Shown: positions 17,658 through 26,121 of the stretch, one piece after another
Layout: each line of letters opens with the position of its first letter
How positions within the stretch are numbered: the first letter of the stretch is position 1
NCBI GenBank assembly: GCA_964211495.1
Contig: CAXORL010000001.1
Location: 992,001 to 1,056,000, forward strand
Source: Faucicola osloensis_B
GTDB lineage: Bacteria > Pseudomonadota > Gammaproteobacteria > Pseudomonadales > Moraxellaceae
Length of the DNA stretch: 64,000 bases
Direction of reading: 5' to 3'
Notes under the pieces: generated by a model
What the model saw: the letters and a program-made list of their open reading frames with translations, nothing else
The model's database searches: none
Told to the model about the DNA's origin: nothing
Made by a program: the position numbers and the translations under genes

Positions 17658-18416
17658 TTACGCTGGCAAGCGACCGACCAATGCCAGTTCAGCACGCATC
17701 GCATCAATCGCTTGGCGATAATCAGGTTGATTAAATATCGCTGAACCTGCGACAAACATATCAGCCCCTGCCTCGGCAACCGCACGAATATTACTGGCTT
17801 TGATACCGCCATCGACTTCAAGGCGAATATTGCGACCCGATAGCGTAATCATTTCGCGCACCGCTTCAATTTTTTTGAGGGTGCCATCAATAAATGCTTG
17901 CCCACCAAACCCTGGGTTGACACTCATCAATAAAATTTGGTCAACTTTATCCATCACATAGTCTAGATAGTGTAGCGGCGTGGCAGGATTCAGCACCAGT
18001 CCACAGTCAGCACCCCCATCTTTGATGAGCTGTAACGAGCGATCGACATGTTGGGTGGCTTCTGGGTGAAAGGTAATGATGCTGGCACCCGCCTTTAAGA
18101 ACTGCTCAATCATACTATCAACCGGTGACACCATCAAATGCACATCTATCGGCGCAGTTACCCCATAATCACGCAGCGCCTGACAAATCATGCTACCAAA
18201 GGTTAAATTTGGGACATAATGATTATCCATTACGTCAAAATGCACCACGTCCGCACCCGCGGCGATAACCTTCTCGACTTCCTCGCCCAAACGGGCAAAA
18301 TCTGCCGACAAAATCGAAGGCGCAATCAAAAATTGGCTATCATTATTAGGATGAGCAAATTTATTAGGGTCTTGTTTGGGTGAGTCTTCAATAATTTCAG
18401 ACTGGTTCATCGTCAT
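17658..18416 (-). CDS. rpe: Ribulose-phosphate 3-epimerase
   Basis: 252 residues. It interconverts ribulose 5-phosphate and xylulose 5-phosphate in the pentose phosphate pathway. The TIM-barrel signatures are intact: IAPSILSADFARLGEE, VVHFDVMDNHYVPNLTFG (metal-site His and Asp), DVHLMV, MSVNPGFGGQ and LEVDGGI. Compared with the usual 220-225 residues, there is a polar N-terminal extension of about 28 residues before IAPSILSAD. Either that is real or translation begins at a non-ATG codon further in. Two ATGs (18416, 18410) lie close together without a strong binding site. Confidence 0.95.
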   Translation of the reverse strand: MTMNQSEIIEDSPKQDPNKFAHPNNDSQFLIAPSILSADFARLGEEVEKVIAAGADVVHFDVMDNHYVPNLTFGSMICQALRDYGVTAPIDVHLMVSPVDSMIEQFLKAGASIITFHPEATQHVDRSLQLIKDGGADCGLVLNPATPLHYLDYVMDKVDQILLMSVNPGFGGQAFIDGTLKKIEAVREMITLSGRNIRLEVDGGIKASNIRAVAEAGADMFVAGSAIFNQPDYRQAIDAMRAELALVGRLPA

Positions 18417-18637
18417 TGTCCGTCAGCTTTGATTAAAAAGTGCGGATATTTTAGCAAAGATTATTTTAAAAAACCTCGACTATTTGGTGACTAGGACTAT
18501 TGACAGCGATTATTTGCTGCCCTTGAAAATAACTACCGTCACAAGCCTTGCAGAATTTGCATTTAAGTCGCCAAAACAAGTAAAAAACAAGTTAGCTAGA
18601 CTAGGCTAGATTATGATTGATAAGTACCAAAAAAGAT
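18417..18637. other. Intergenic region upstream of rpe
   Basis: AT-rich with no open frame of note. It should hold the rpe promoter on the minus strand, but I could not pick a convincing -35/-10 pair. Short GCTAGA-like repeats occur near 18593-18609. Confidence 0.5.
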
Positions 18638-18672
18638 AAAACCCAAGTCTTAGGGCAATAGACTTGGGTTTT
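18638..18672 (-). terminator. Strong terminator ending the EEP-gene transcript
   Basis: A 13-bp perfect stem (AAAACCCAAGTCT/AGACTTGGGTTTT). On the minus strand it is followed by ATC and a T6 run. It lies 200 bases after the upstream stop codon. Confidence 0.8.
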
Positions 18673-18871
18673 AGGGCACTTCATGTCAACTATGTTATTA
18701 TTATTGGCTTTCCATGATATTACTCATCCTGAGCGTCTCAACACTACCATTCCTTGGTATCATCCTTGTGTTGATGAGTTCATTGTAGTTTGTTGCACGG
18801 TTGGTTACTAGCCGCAAAAGGCGGAATCTGTTGTAAGCAAATGCTTACATGGGGTTTTAGCTTGCCCGCTG
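18638..18871 (-). ncRNA. Candidate structured RNA / long 3' UTR of the EEP-family gene
   Basis: Read on the minus strand, this stretch after the stop at 18872 folds into a series of hairpins. They are a perfect TGTAAGCA/TGCTTACA palindrome (18832-18849), CCGC/GCGG (18812-18824), and a long stem. The long stem pairs GATGAGT/ACTCATC (18773-18779 with 18722-18728) around GTGTTG/CAACAC and GGTA/TACC. The region ends in a strong terminator (18638-18672). It matches no RNA I recognise (not tmRNA, RNase P RNA or SRP RNA). It could be a processed 3'-UTR-derived small RNA. Confidence 0.4.
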
Positions 18872-20002
18872 CTAGCTTTCTAATGCGCCTTTCAATAATT
18901 TGCTAGCATCACTAACGCTATCACTTTGAGCTTCCGATAGTTTTTCACCTTCTATGACACCTTCTTTGATGGTTTCTTTCGCCTCTTGGAGATCGGCGAT
19001 GCTTGGCAAAGGTTCAGGTTGCTCATCCATGACTTCGGGTTCATATTGTAAAGTAGTGAGCACGGGAAAATGGTCGGAGCCAATGTTCGGCATACGCGCC
19101 ATCGATACCAGCGTGAAGTGATTGCTGTGAAAAACATGGTCAAGCGCCCAGCGCAAAAATGGGTAACTGGCATGAAAGGTATTGATGAATTTGCGCCCAA
19201 TGCGAGGGTCAAGTAGTCCTGAAATACGCTGAAACATACGCGTGGTATGCGACCAAGCCACATCGTTAAGATCACCTGCAACAATTACCGTCAAATCGTT
19301 GGCATTGATGTATTTGCCTACCATTAACAGCTCTGCATCCCGTGTCACCGATTTATCGGCTTCGGTTGGACTCGGTGGCATGGGGTGCAAGCAGTATAGC
19401 CAAACAACCTTTCCCATGGCTAGGCGAACTTGGGTATGAATCGATGGAATATCATCGACCACCAGATATTTTACTTGGGGATTGATAAGCTCAAGCTTTG
19501 AGTACAAATGCATACCATACAAGTTATCGAGTGGCACTTTGACACTAAATGGATAGTCAGCCTCAATAGGGCTTAAAGCGTCTTGCCACACTTGGTCAGT
19601 TTCGAGTGTCAATACAACATCGGGTTGGTGGGTATGGATAAGGTCAACCAAAGCTTGTTTATTTGGATTGGTCGTCAACACATTGGCAACCAACAATTTC
19701 ACTTGATAATCGCGTGATTTTGGCTTTGCCGTTTGCACTTGTTTCTTCCACAAAAACGTATATGGCAACACCATGTACGCTTGCATAGCCAGCGCAATAA
19801 GCAGCAGTAAAATCAATCCCATCTGCCAACGACTGTCAAAAGCGCCTAGCCAAAGTAAGCCAATGAGCGCCACTATCCCCAAAAAAATCAATTGATTTCT
19901 GGGAAAATCAGCAACCCTAAACCACCATTCAAACCTAGGGATGGTTGCCCAAAAAGTTGCAAAAACCACAAAACCTGCTAGCAACTGTAACAACAGCGTC
20001 AT
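18872..20002 (-). CDS. Membrane-anchored endonuclease/exonuclease/phosphatase (EEP) family protein
   Basis: 376 residues. Three N-terminal membrane segments (residues 1-90) are followed by an EEP catalytic domain. The recognisable active-site motifs are LLVANVLTTNPN (Asn), VVLTLETDQVW (metal-binding Glu), VIVAGDLNDVAW (GDxN) and IGSDHFPVLT (SDHxP). These fit a Mg2+-dependent phosphohydrolase. Similar anchored EEP proteins are common in gammaproteobacteria, with unknown substrates. A disordered acidic tail of about 50 residues ends the protein. AAAGGA lies six bases before ATG 20002. Single-gene transcript with an unusually long 3' region. Confidence 0.85.
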   Translation of the reverse strand: MTLLLQLLAGFVVFATFWATIPRFEWWFRVADFPRNQLIFLGIVALIGLLWLGAFDSRWQMGLILLLLIALAMQAYMVLPYTFLWKKQVQTAKPKSRDYQVKLLVANVLTTNPNKQALVDLIHTHQPDVVLTLETDQVWQDALSPIEADYPFSVKVPLDNLYGMHLYSKLELINPQVKYLVVDDIPSIHTQVRLAMGKVVWLYCLHPMPPSPTEADKSVTRDAELLMVGKYINANDLTVIVAGDLNDVAWSHTTRMFQRISGLLDPRIGRKFINTFHASYPFLRWALDHVFHSNHFTLVSMARMPNIGSDHFPVLTTLQYEPEVMDEQPEPLPSIADLQEAKETIKEGVIEGEKLSEAQSDSVSDASKLLKGALES

Positions 20003-20336
20003 TGTCTATCCTTTCATGTTATATTGCATTTTACGTTGGTCAATATTAGCTTGTTATCATTAGCTTGTTATCAATAGCATGGCGATATAGTAGCCGCAAA
20101 AATATGGCTGATAAATTGCAGTTGTGTTGCCAAACGCTATTTTTTACCGTGACATCTCTATCAGCCTATCATCTATAGCTAACCATCATCTATAGCTAAA
20201 TAGATGCCCCACCTTAAAAAAAATTCACTTGCAAAACCTTACAAATACAGGCAAGGTAACAGGTTACTAATTGAAAAATCAATGTGGATTTTCTGCACTA
20301 TTTATTTTATTTTGTTTACAGTAAGGAAGGGTTATC
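20003..20336. other. Divergent promoter region with direct repeats (EEP gene / asd)
   Basis: ATTAGCTTGTTATC occurs twice in tandem (20045-20058, 20059-20072). ATCATCTATAGCTAA occurs at 20168-20182 and 20185-20199. No gene is seen. Both repeats lie between the divergent starts and could be regulator sites or simple duplications. Confidence 0.5.
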
Positions 20337-21479
20337 ATGAGTCAGCTACGCGTAGGTTTGGTCGGATGGCGTGGAATGGTCGGTTCGGTATTAATGCAAC
20401 GTATGATGGATGAAAACGACTTTGAAGGGATTACCCCAGTGTTTTTCTCTACCAGTAATGCCGGTGGCGATGCCCCTACCCCAAATGGCATTGCCCCTAG
20501 CAAGCTTGAAGATGCACATGACTTAGCGGCTTTAGCGGCTTGCGATGCCATTATTACTTGTCAAGGCGGTGACTATACTAAAGAAGTCCATCAACCGCTA
20601 CGTGATAAAGGCTGGACAGGTTACTGGATTGATGCAGCAAGCACCCTGCGTATGACGGACAATAGCATCATCGTCCTAGACCCAGTCAACCGCAATGTCA
20701 TTGATGACGCTATCAAAAATGGTCAAAAAGACTTTATCGGTGGTAACTGCACCGTATCCTTGATGTTGATGGCGATTGGTGAGCTGTTCAAACGTGATTG
20801 GGTTGAATGGGTATCTGCGATGACTTACCAAGCGGCAAGTGGTGCGGGCGCCAACAACATGCGTGAGCTTATCAAGGGCATGGGCTACATCCATGATGGC
20901 GTCGCAGACGAACTTAATAACCCGGCAGGCGCAATTTTAGAGATTGACCGTAAAGTAGCCGAATTACAACGTAGCAGCGAATTCCCAAAACAATACTTTG
21001 GCGCGCCGCTTGCTGGTAGCTTAATCCCTTACATTGATGTACAACTAGAAAACGGTCAATCGAAAGAAGAGTGGAAAGGCTGTGTTGAAACCAACAAAAT
21101 CTTAGGCAATGATGCAGACAAGACTAATGCTAACATTGTGCCGATTGATGGTATCTGCGTGCGTATCGGTGCCATGCGTTGTCACTCACAAGGTTTGACC
21201 ATCAAACTAAAAAAAGACATCCCTCTAGAAGAAATTGAAGCTGCACTTCGTAACAGTGGCAACGAGTGGCTAGATGTGGTAGAAAATGACAAATCTGCAT
21301 CGGTTGAGCGTTTAACCCCAGTAGCAGTGACGGGTACGTTAAAAGTTGCCGTAGGTCGTCTTCGTAAGATGAATCTAGGTGGCGAATATTTATCCGCCTT
21401 TACCGTGGGCGATCAGTTGTTATGGGGCGCGGCAGAGCCATTACGCCGCACACTTGCGATTATCCGCAATCAATTATAA
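20337..21479 (+). CDS. asd: Aspartate-semialdehyde dehydrogenase
   Basis: 380 residues. It reduces aspartyl phosphate to aspartate semialdehyde with NADPH, the branch point to lysine/diaminopimelate, threonine and methionine. The N-terminal NADP site is VGLVGWRGMVGSVLMQRM. The catalytic cysteine is at about residue 138 in GGNCTVSLMLMAIGEL, with YQAASGAGANNMREL and RCHSQGLTIKL. This is the gammaproteobacterial Asd type (about 370 residues). AAGGAAGGG precedes the ATG by seven bases. A terminator follows 14 bases after the stop, so it is a single-gene unit. Confidence 0.97.
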   Translation: MSQLRVGLVGWRGMVGSVLMQRMMDENDFEGITPVFFSTSNAGGDAPTPNGIAPSKLEDAHDLAALAACDAIITCQGGDYTKEVHQPLRDKGWTGYWIDAASTLRMTDNSIIVLDPVNRNVIDDAIKNGQKDFIGGNCTVSLMLMAIGELFKRDWVEWVSAMTYQAASGAGANNMRELIKGMGYIHDGVADELNNPAGAILEIDRKVAELQRSSEFPKQYFGAPLAGSLIPYIDVQLENGQSKEEWKGCVETNKILGNDADKTNANIVPIDGICVRIGAMRCHSQGLTIKLKKDIPLEEIEAALRNSGNEWLDVVENDKSASVERLTPVAVTGTLKVAVGRLRKMNLGGEYLSAFTVGDQLLWGAAEPLRRTLAIIRNQL

Positions 21480-21493
21480 TTCCGAGGTTTTAT

Positions 21494-21525
21494 AAAAAAA
21501 CACGCTGATTAGGGCGTGTTTTTTT
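21494..21525 (+). terminator. Terminator after asd
   Basis: AAAAACACGC / GCGTGTTTTT stem with loop TGATTAGG and a T run. Confidence 0.9.
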
Positions 21526-21921
21526 ATGCCTGAGTAGATAAACCTTATAGTGTTAATGCGTTATTTACCCCTAAAAAACGCCATGACCAGTAGACAGGGA
21601 TTGCCGTTATCAGGGTATTGTCAGGGTATTCATAGTACAGCGTCATTATCCAAACATCAATCTACCCATAAAGTGATATCAGCAGCGGGCTTTATCCCAA
21701 GCTTTATGCCAATAATAAGCGAGTCAGACTATTGAGAGTTTTGGACAAAAAGTGTAAAGTTGAGCAGATAATTTGACTGAAACTTTTTTCAAGTTGTTGG
21801 ACTATCGATTAATTTGATATTTGAATATTGCCTGTCGGTATATTGACTAACATGCGACCACACAAGTAGGCATTTTTTAACACCCCTAACTAGGCTATGA
21901 TACCTTCAGCAAGGATTTTTT
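21526..21921. other. Noncoding region before fimV
   Basis: No credible gene. TCAGGGTATT occurs twice, 11 bp apart, at about 21609-21630. A -10-like TATGAT at 21896-21901 may drive fimV, giving a very short leader. Confidence 0.45.
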
Positions 21922-23379
21922 ATGTCTTGGCAAAAATACTCTGTACACTTGGTATTGGGTTTTCCCTTATCGCTTCCCATTGTCGCTTATGCCGTCAATA
22001 TTGGCGATACTTATGTACAAACCCAACAAAACCAACCTTTAAACGCCAGTATTAATGTCAGTGATATCAATCCAAGAACTTTTTCTGTCAAAGTCGCCCA
22101 AGCTGATGTGTATCGCCAGCTAGGTTTGTCAAAAGATGCCGATATTCAAATCAAATTTGTCCCTACCAGTAGCAATGGCGGTCAGATTGTATTGACCACC
22201 AACCGTGCAATTAATGCCCCATTTACCGATGTGGTGCTCAATATCACGGAAAATGGCGTGACCAAGACGCTGCCAAAAACCTTGTTGATGCCCATCGACA
22301 GCGCACAAAAGATCACCACGCAAGCCAATACCACGGCTTTGCAATCACCTGCGCAAAACATCGTCATAGGTTCGGCCAATCCTGTGCAGTTGCCTGTTAT
22401 GTCGCCCGACCCTATGCCCATGCAGCCGATAACGTCGCCATCAAACACCATCAACCAGCTGCCTAATTTACCTACAACTGCTATGCCCGCTGGCGCCGCC
22501 CCAATGACGCTGGCTAGCGAAAACAGTTACTACCTACGTATTCAAGAGACGCGAACGGTTCGATCTGTTCAGCCAAATGGCGCTGTCTATACGCCAGCCG
22601 TGCCACAAACGCAAAACCCTATCCAAACAAACGCCGCAGATAATCAATTGCCAAGCCCAGCAGCTAGTTATGGCAATCAACCTTCAGACAAATCCAAATC
22701 CAAATTTAAGTATAGCGTCAAAAACCCGCAAATCATTGGCGAGACAACCACTTATACACTACAGCGCAATGACAACCTTTGGACCATCGCCAGTAATATC
22801 GCAGCAGCAAACCGCAAAGATGTGGATCAAGTGATGGCAGATATCATGGCAGCCAACCCGACCGTGTTCCCAGATAATGACCCAACCAAACTTGTCGCCA
22901 ATACCCAATTACACATCCCAAAATACAAAGTAGTCCCTTCACAAATTGGGATAAAATCGGCCAATAAAGCGCGACAACAATATCGTCAAAACAAAAGACG
23001 TGTCGCAAGCAAAAAATCTGTCATCGCACCGAAATCTGCTGCCAAACAACTAGCCACCCCAAAAACGACAAAAAAGACACTTAAAGCACAAAAAATACCG
23101 CGGCCATACGCAGCAACTAAAAAATCTGAAATGACCATCATCGCACCTAATCATACCAGTGGTTCAGTACAAGGTCAGAGTACCAAGAACAAGGTAGGCA
23201 AAGGGATGTCATCCCAAGTGGCGGCTCAAGTGCAGCAAAAACGCCAAGCCACCGCCCAGCAAGCCACTAAAGTTAACAAACTCAATCAAGACTTAGTGAG
23301 CGCTGAAAATCGCTTGAATATACAAAACACCAAGCTTGCCCAATTAGAAAAACGCTTAAAAGAGTTAAACAAAAAATAA
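21922..23379 (+). CDS. FimV-like protein, N-terminal and LysM part
   Basis: 485 residues. FimV is an inner-membrane/periplasmic scaffold for type IV pilus assembly and polar cAMP/twitching control in Pseudomonas. The frame has a signal-peptide-like start (VLGFPLSLPIVAYA, mature at AVNIGDTYVQ). The conserved FimV N-terminal domain spans residues about 25-115 (QPLNASINVSDINPRTFSVKVA..NGVTKTLPKTLLMP). A LysM peptidoglycan-binding domain is at about 275-340 (TYTLQRNDNLWTIASNI..TQLHIPK). Then comes a Lys/Ala-rich stretch and a C-terminal coiled coil. It lacks the transmembrane and C-terminal TPR part of FimV, which the next gene supplies. AAGGA precedes the ATG by about six bases. Confidence 0.85.
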   Translation: MSWQKYSVHLVLGFPLSLPIVAYAVNIGDTYVQTQQNQPLNASINVSDINPRTFSVKVAQADVYRQLGLSKDADIQIKFVPTSSNGGQIVLTTNRAINAPFTDVVLNITENGVTKTLPKTLLMPIDSAQKITTQANTTALQSPAQNIVIGSANPVQLPVMSPDPMPMQPITSPSNTINQLPNLPTTAMPAGAAPMTLASENSYYLRIQETRTVRSVQPNGAVYTPAVPQTQNPIQTNAADNQLPSPAASYGNQPSDKSKSKFKYSVKNPQIIGETTTYTLQRNDNLWTIASNIAAANRKDVDQVMADIMAANPTVFPDNDPTKLVANTQLHIPKYKVVPSQIGIKSANKARQQYRQNKRRVASKKSVIAPKSAAKQLATPKTTKKTLKAQKIPRPYAATKKSEMTIIAPNHTSGSVQGQSTKNKVGKGMSSQVAAQVQQKRQATAQQATKVNKLNQDLVSAENRLNIQNTKLAQLEKRLKELNKK

Positions 23380-23524
23380 TACAGCGCGTGGATGATATTG
23401 CCTATGTGCTGTATCATTTCATACTGTACAACAAATTTGTGGTGATTCATTAGTCGCATAAAGCGGTAGCTTATATCTTGCTATGCCCTAATGATAACTA
23501 TCTACCGTAACGATGAGGTGAAAG

Positions 23525-25384
23525 ATGGATCCGATAATGATGGGTATCGCAGCAGTAGTGATTTTGGTGATTATTGCTGGCGTTTTCTTGATGAAAAAAG
23601 GTAAAAGCCAGACAACGGTTGATACTCAGACCCAAGTCAAACGTCCAAAAACCTTGGCTGAGCAGCAGCGTGAACTAGAACTGCAACGTCAATCGCAGAT
23701 GCCAAGCCCAGCTGCCCCTGACATACCGCAAACGACTTTGCAGACTGTTCAAACCCTCAATACCGCCGAGAGTGCGCAGCATGAGTTAGAAGCGGCTGAG
23801 CAATTGATTCAAAACCAAGACTATGATGGCGCTATCACAACGTTACGTCGTGCGCTAAAAAATCATCCCTTACATAGCGGGTTGAATTTTACTTTACTTA
23901 ATAGCTATGCCTTGGCTAAAGATTATCAGCACTTTAATAGCTTCTACCCAGAGGTATTGGCACTCAACGATGCTGATCTCACCACCCAAGCCAATAACCT
24001 AAAAATGCTGGTAGATGAAGAACAATCGATAAATGCACGCAGCGCAGCGATGACCCATACCGCTGAAGCGGTTGAATCAGATGGAGTTGATTTTGATTTG
24101 CCAGGCTTTAAACAAGACAGTGATAAGCCAGTCATCAATAGCACCTCACAGGGTGCCATGCCGGGCATCACTGAAGTGGCACAGCCAGCAACCCCGGTTG
24201 ATGGTGTTAGCAGCAATGCCGATGATGAATTAGATTTTGACTTTGCACTCGATGTGCCTGAAACCAAAATCGCACCTGTTGCACCTGTCCCCCCTGCAAC
24301 TGAGCTTACTACTGAAACTACAGCGGCGCAATCACAATCAAATGAGTTAACTTTTGACGATTTTGATTTTGATCTACCTAGCAAAGAGCCCGCGACCGCT
24401 GAGACTGTTGCTACCCCTGTCCTAGAGTCGACTACCGAAATTGTTGCCCCAGCACCAGTAAAAGAGGAACCTGTAACCACCACTTTGGCAAGTAACGTCA
24501 ATAACGAGGCTATTAGCGACAGCGATTTTGATTTTGACTTTAGTTTACCAGAGACGCAAGCAACACCTACCGCTACTGCTGCAGCGCCAATGATGACGAC
24601 CCCAACCGCTGCACCGAGCGCTGACAACAATATCGCAGATGATTTTGATTTCGACTTTGATTTGAACGCTGAGCCAGCGGTTACTCCAATGAATGACGCT
24701 ACTACAGAACCAGCCTTAAGCTTTGACGCGTCAGATACCAAAGCATCTAGCAATCTAACTTCCGATGCAGCAACTTCTGTACCGGTTGCAAGTGATGAAG
24801 CCACAGATATTGCATCGTTTGATTTGGATGATGAATTACTACTCCAAGCAGAAGCAGCCACATTAGCCACAGCTGCTACCCCATCAGTCGCTGAGCCTGT
24901 CGTTGACTTGGCAGAAGTCAAAGCCCCTAGAGAAGTTAAAGCTCCTAGCCAATCTGATTCGCTACTTATCTCAGATGATATGTTTGATTTTGCGCTAGAC
25001 GATGACACGACCAAAGCGCAAGACGCTACGTCAAATGTCTTGGTTACTGAGCCTAGCCCATCGGACGACTTGATTGATTTGTATTTTGATGATACAGCTA
25101 CTCAAGCAACTAATCAGACAACTACGACACCAACCGCTAGTCTTGAAACGCCATCGGTGGCAGATAACGCAAGCCCAACAGCGGCACCAGTTGTTGAAGA
25201 TTTATCAGCGATACTCGATGTGATTAAGGATATCGACACGGATACGTTAAACGTAGATTTGGCAGAACAGTATGTGAATTTAGGGGAATACGACAGTGCT
25301 AAACGCTTGCTTGATGAAATCAAAGATAGCGACAACCCGGCATTGCTAGAACGTGCGGCAGCGTTAAGACAACGTATTGCTTAA
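23525..25384 (+). CDS. FimV-like protein, transmembrane and C-terminal (TPR) part
   Basis: 619 residues. One membrane segment at the N-terminus (MMGIAAVVILVIIAGVFLM) is followed by a TPR-like pair (AAEQLIQNQDYDGAITTLRRALKNHP) at residues 90-130. A long acidic, Ala/Thr/Pro-rich region comes next, with repeated DFDFDL-type motifs (near residues 235, 280, 340, 380 and further degenerate ones). A conserved FimV C-terminal motif (IDTDTLNVDLAEQYVNLGEYDSAKRLL) closes the protein. Together with the upstream gene this covers a full FimV, divided at the periplasm/membrane boundary. Both genes look intact, 145 bases apart, so this is a stable split rather than a fresh frameshift. GAGG lies before ATG 23525. 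Confidence 0.85.
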   Translation: MDPIMMGIAAVVILVIIAGVFLMKKGKSQTTVDTQTQVKRPKTLAEQQRELELQRQSQMPSPAAPDIPQTTLQTVQTLNTAESAQHELEAAEQLIQNQDYDGAITTLRRALKNHPLHSGLNFTLLNSYALAKDYQHFNSFYPEVLALNDADLTTQANNLKMLVDEEQSINARSAAMTHTAEAVESDGVDFDLPGFKQDSDKPVINSTSQGAMPGITEVAQPATPVDGVSSNADDELDFDFALDVPETKIAPVAPVPPATELTTETTAAQSQSNELTFDDFDFDLPSKEPATAETVATPVLESTTEIVAPAPVKEEPVTTTLASNVNNEAISDSDFDFDFSLPETQATPTATAAAPMMTTPTAAPSADNNIADDFDFDFDLNAEPAVTPMNDATTEPALSFDASDTKASSNLTSDAATSVPVASDEATDIASFDLDDELLLQAEAATLATAATPSVAEPVVDLAEVKAPREVKAPSQSDSLLISDDMFDFALDDDTTKAQDATSNVLVTEPSPSDDLIDLYFDDTATQATNQTTTTPTASLETPSVADNASPTAAPVVEDLSAILDVIKDIDTDTLNVDLAEQYVNLGEYDSAKRLLDEIKDSDNPALLERAAALRQRIA

Positions 25385-25396
25385 TCATGTATTTTA

Positions 25397-25432
25397 TAAA
25401 AAAAGGATAGTAAATTGACTATCCTTTTTTTT
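25397..25432. terminator. Terminator between fimV part 2 and the gamma-carbonic-anhydrase-like gene
   Basis: AAGGATAGT/ACTATCCTT stem (loop AAATTG), flanked by A and T runs; works both ways. Confidence 0.9.
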
Positions 25433-25479
25433 GGTCTAATTTTTTGAATTACTTTATAACAACTTAATACGCAAAAAAC

Positions 25480-26016
25480 TTAATACTCAATCACTAAGGG
25501 TTTAAGCCCTGCTTTAAAAGCATGGGCTTTATTAACATAATGTAATGCTGATTGTTGAAGCATCACTTCGCGCGCCTGCGGCAAGGTTTTGACAACTTTA
25601 GCTGGGCTTCCCATCACGATGGAATTATCTGGGATTTGCATATTTTCGGTGACAAGCGCATTGGCACCGATGATGCAGTTTTTGCCGATTTGGGCATTAT
25701 TGAGCACAATCGCACCGATACCAATCAAGCTATTATCACCAACGGTGCAGCCGTGTAGCATCGCCAAATGCCCAATCGTCACGCCTTCGCCAATGGTGAC
25801 GGCGATACCTTCATCGGTGTGTATCACACTGTTCTCTTGCACATTACTATTTTTGCCCAAATAAATCGGCGCATTGTCCGCGCGTATCACCGCGCCAAAC
25901 CATACACTGACGTTATCAGCTAAATGTACATCGCCGATGATTTCAGCCGAGTCTGCGACCCAGCCTGTGAAGGGTGCCTGATAAGTGGGTTTTTTGTCTT
26001 GCCATTGGTACAGCAT
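25480..26016 (-). CDS. yrdA: Gamma carbonic anhydrase-like hexapeptide-repeat protein (YrdA family)
   Basis: 178 residues forming a left-handed beta helix of hexapeptide repeats (IIGDVHLADNVSVWFGAVIRAD, AVTIGEGVTIGHLAMLHGCTVG, LIGIGAIVLNNAQIG). Metal-binding histidines appear at VIHTDEG and GHLAMLHGC, as in gamma carbonic anhydrases. The C-terminal helix is NSIVMGSPAKVVKTL. Whether it has anhydrase activity is unknown for most YrdA proteins. ATG 26016 is preceded by AAGGA. The prfB terminator separates it from the next gene upstream. Confidence 0.9.
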   Translation of the reverse strand: MLYQWQDKKPTYQAPFTGWVADSAEIIGDVHLADNVSVWFGAVIRADNAPIYLGKNSNVQENSVIHTDEGIAVTIGEGVTIGHLAMLHGCTVGDNSLIGIGAIVLNNAQIGKNCIIGANALVTENMQIPDNSIVMGSPAKVVKTLPQAREVMLQQSALHYVNKAHAFKAGLKPLVIEY

Positions 26017-26030
26017 ATCAAATCCTTATG

Positions 26031-26073
26031 AAAAAAAAGAGCGTCAACTAAAAAATTGACCCTCTAATTTTAG
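26031..26073 (-). terminator. Terminator after prfB
   Basis: On the minus strand: GAGGGTCAA, loop TTTTTTAG, TTGACGCTC (one mismatch), then T8. It lies about 50 bases past the prfB stop. Confidence 0.85.
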
Positions 26074-26121
26074 CAAGTGCGGATAAATTAGCAATGGGTT
26101 ATTGTAGGCAGCACAGTTAAA

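Noticed and set aside
18638..18871. tmRNA, RNase P RNA, SRP RNA or 6S RNA
   Set aside because: None of the conserved core sequences that I know for these RNAs is present.
21550..21735. 61-codon plus-strand frame upstream of fimV
   Set aside because: No ribosome binding site, no membrane or domain pattern, lies in repeat-bearing intergenic DNA.
23944..25014. 356-codon open frame on the minus strand opposite the second fimV gene
   Set aside because: It is Ser/Ala/Val-rich low-complexity sequence produced by the antisense of repeated acidic DFD motifs; no start signal, no known fold.
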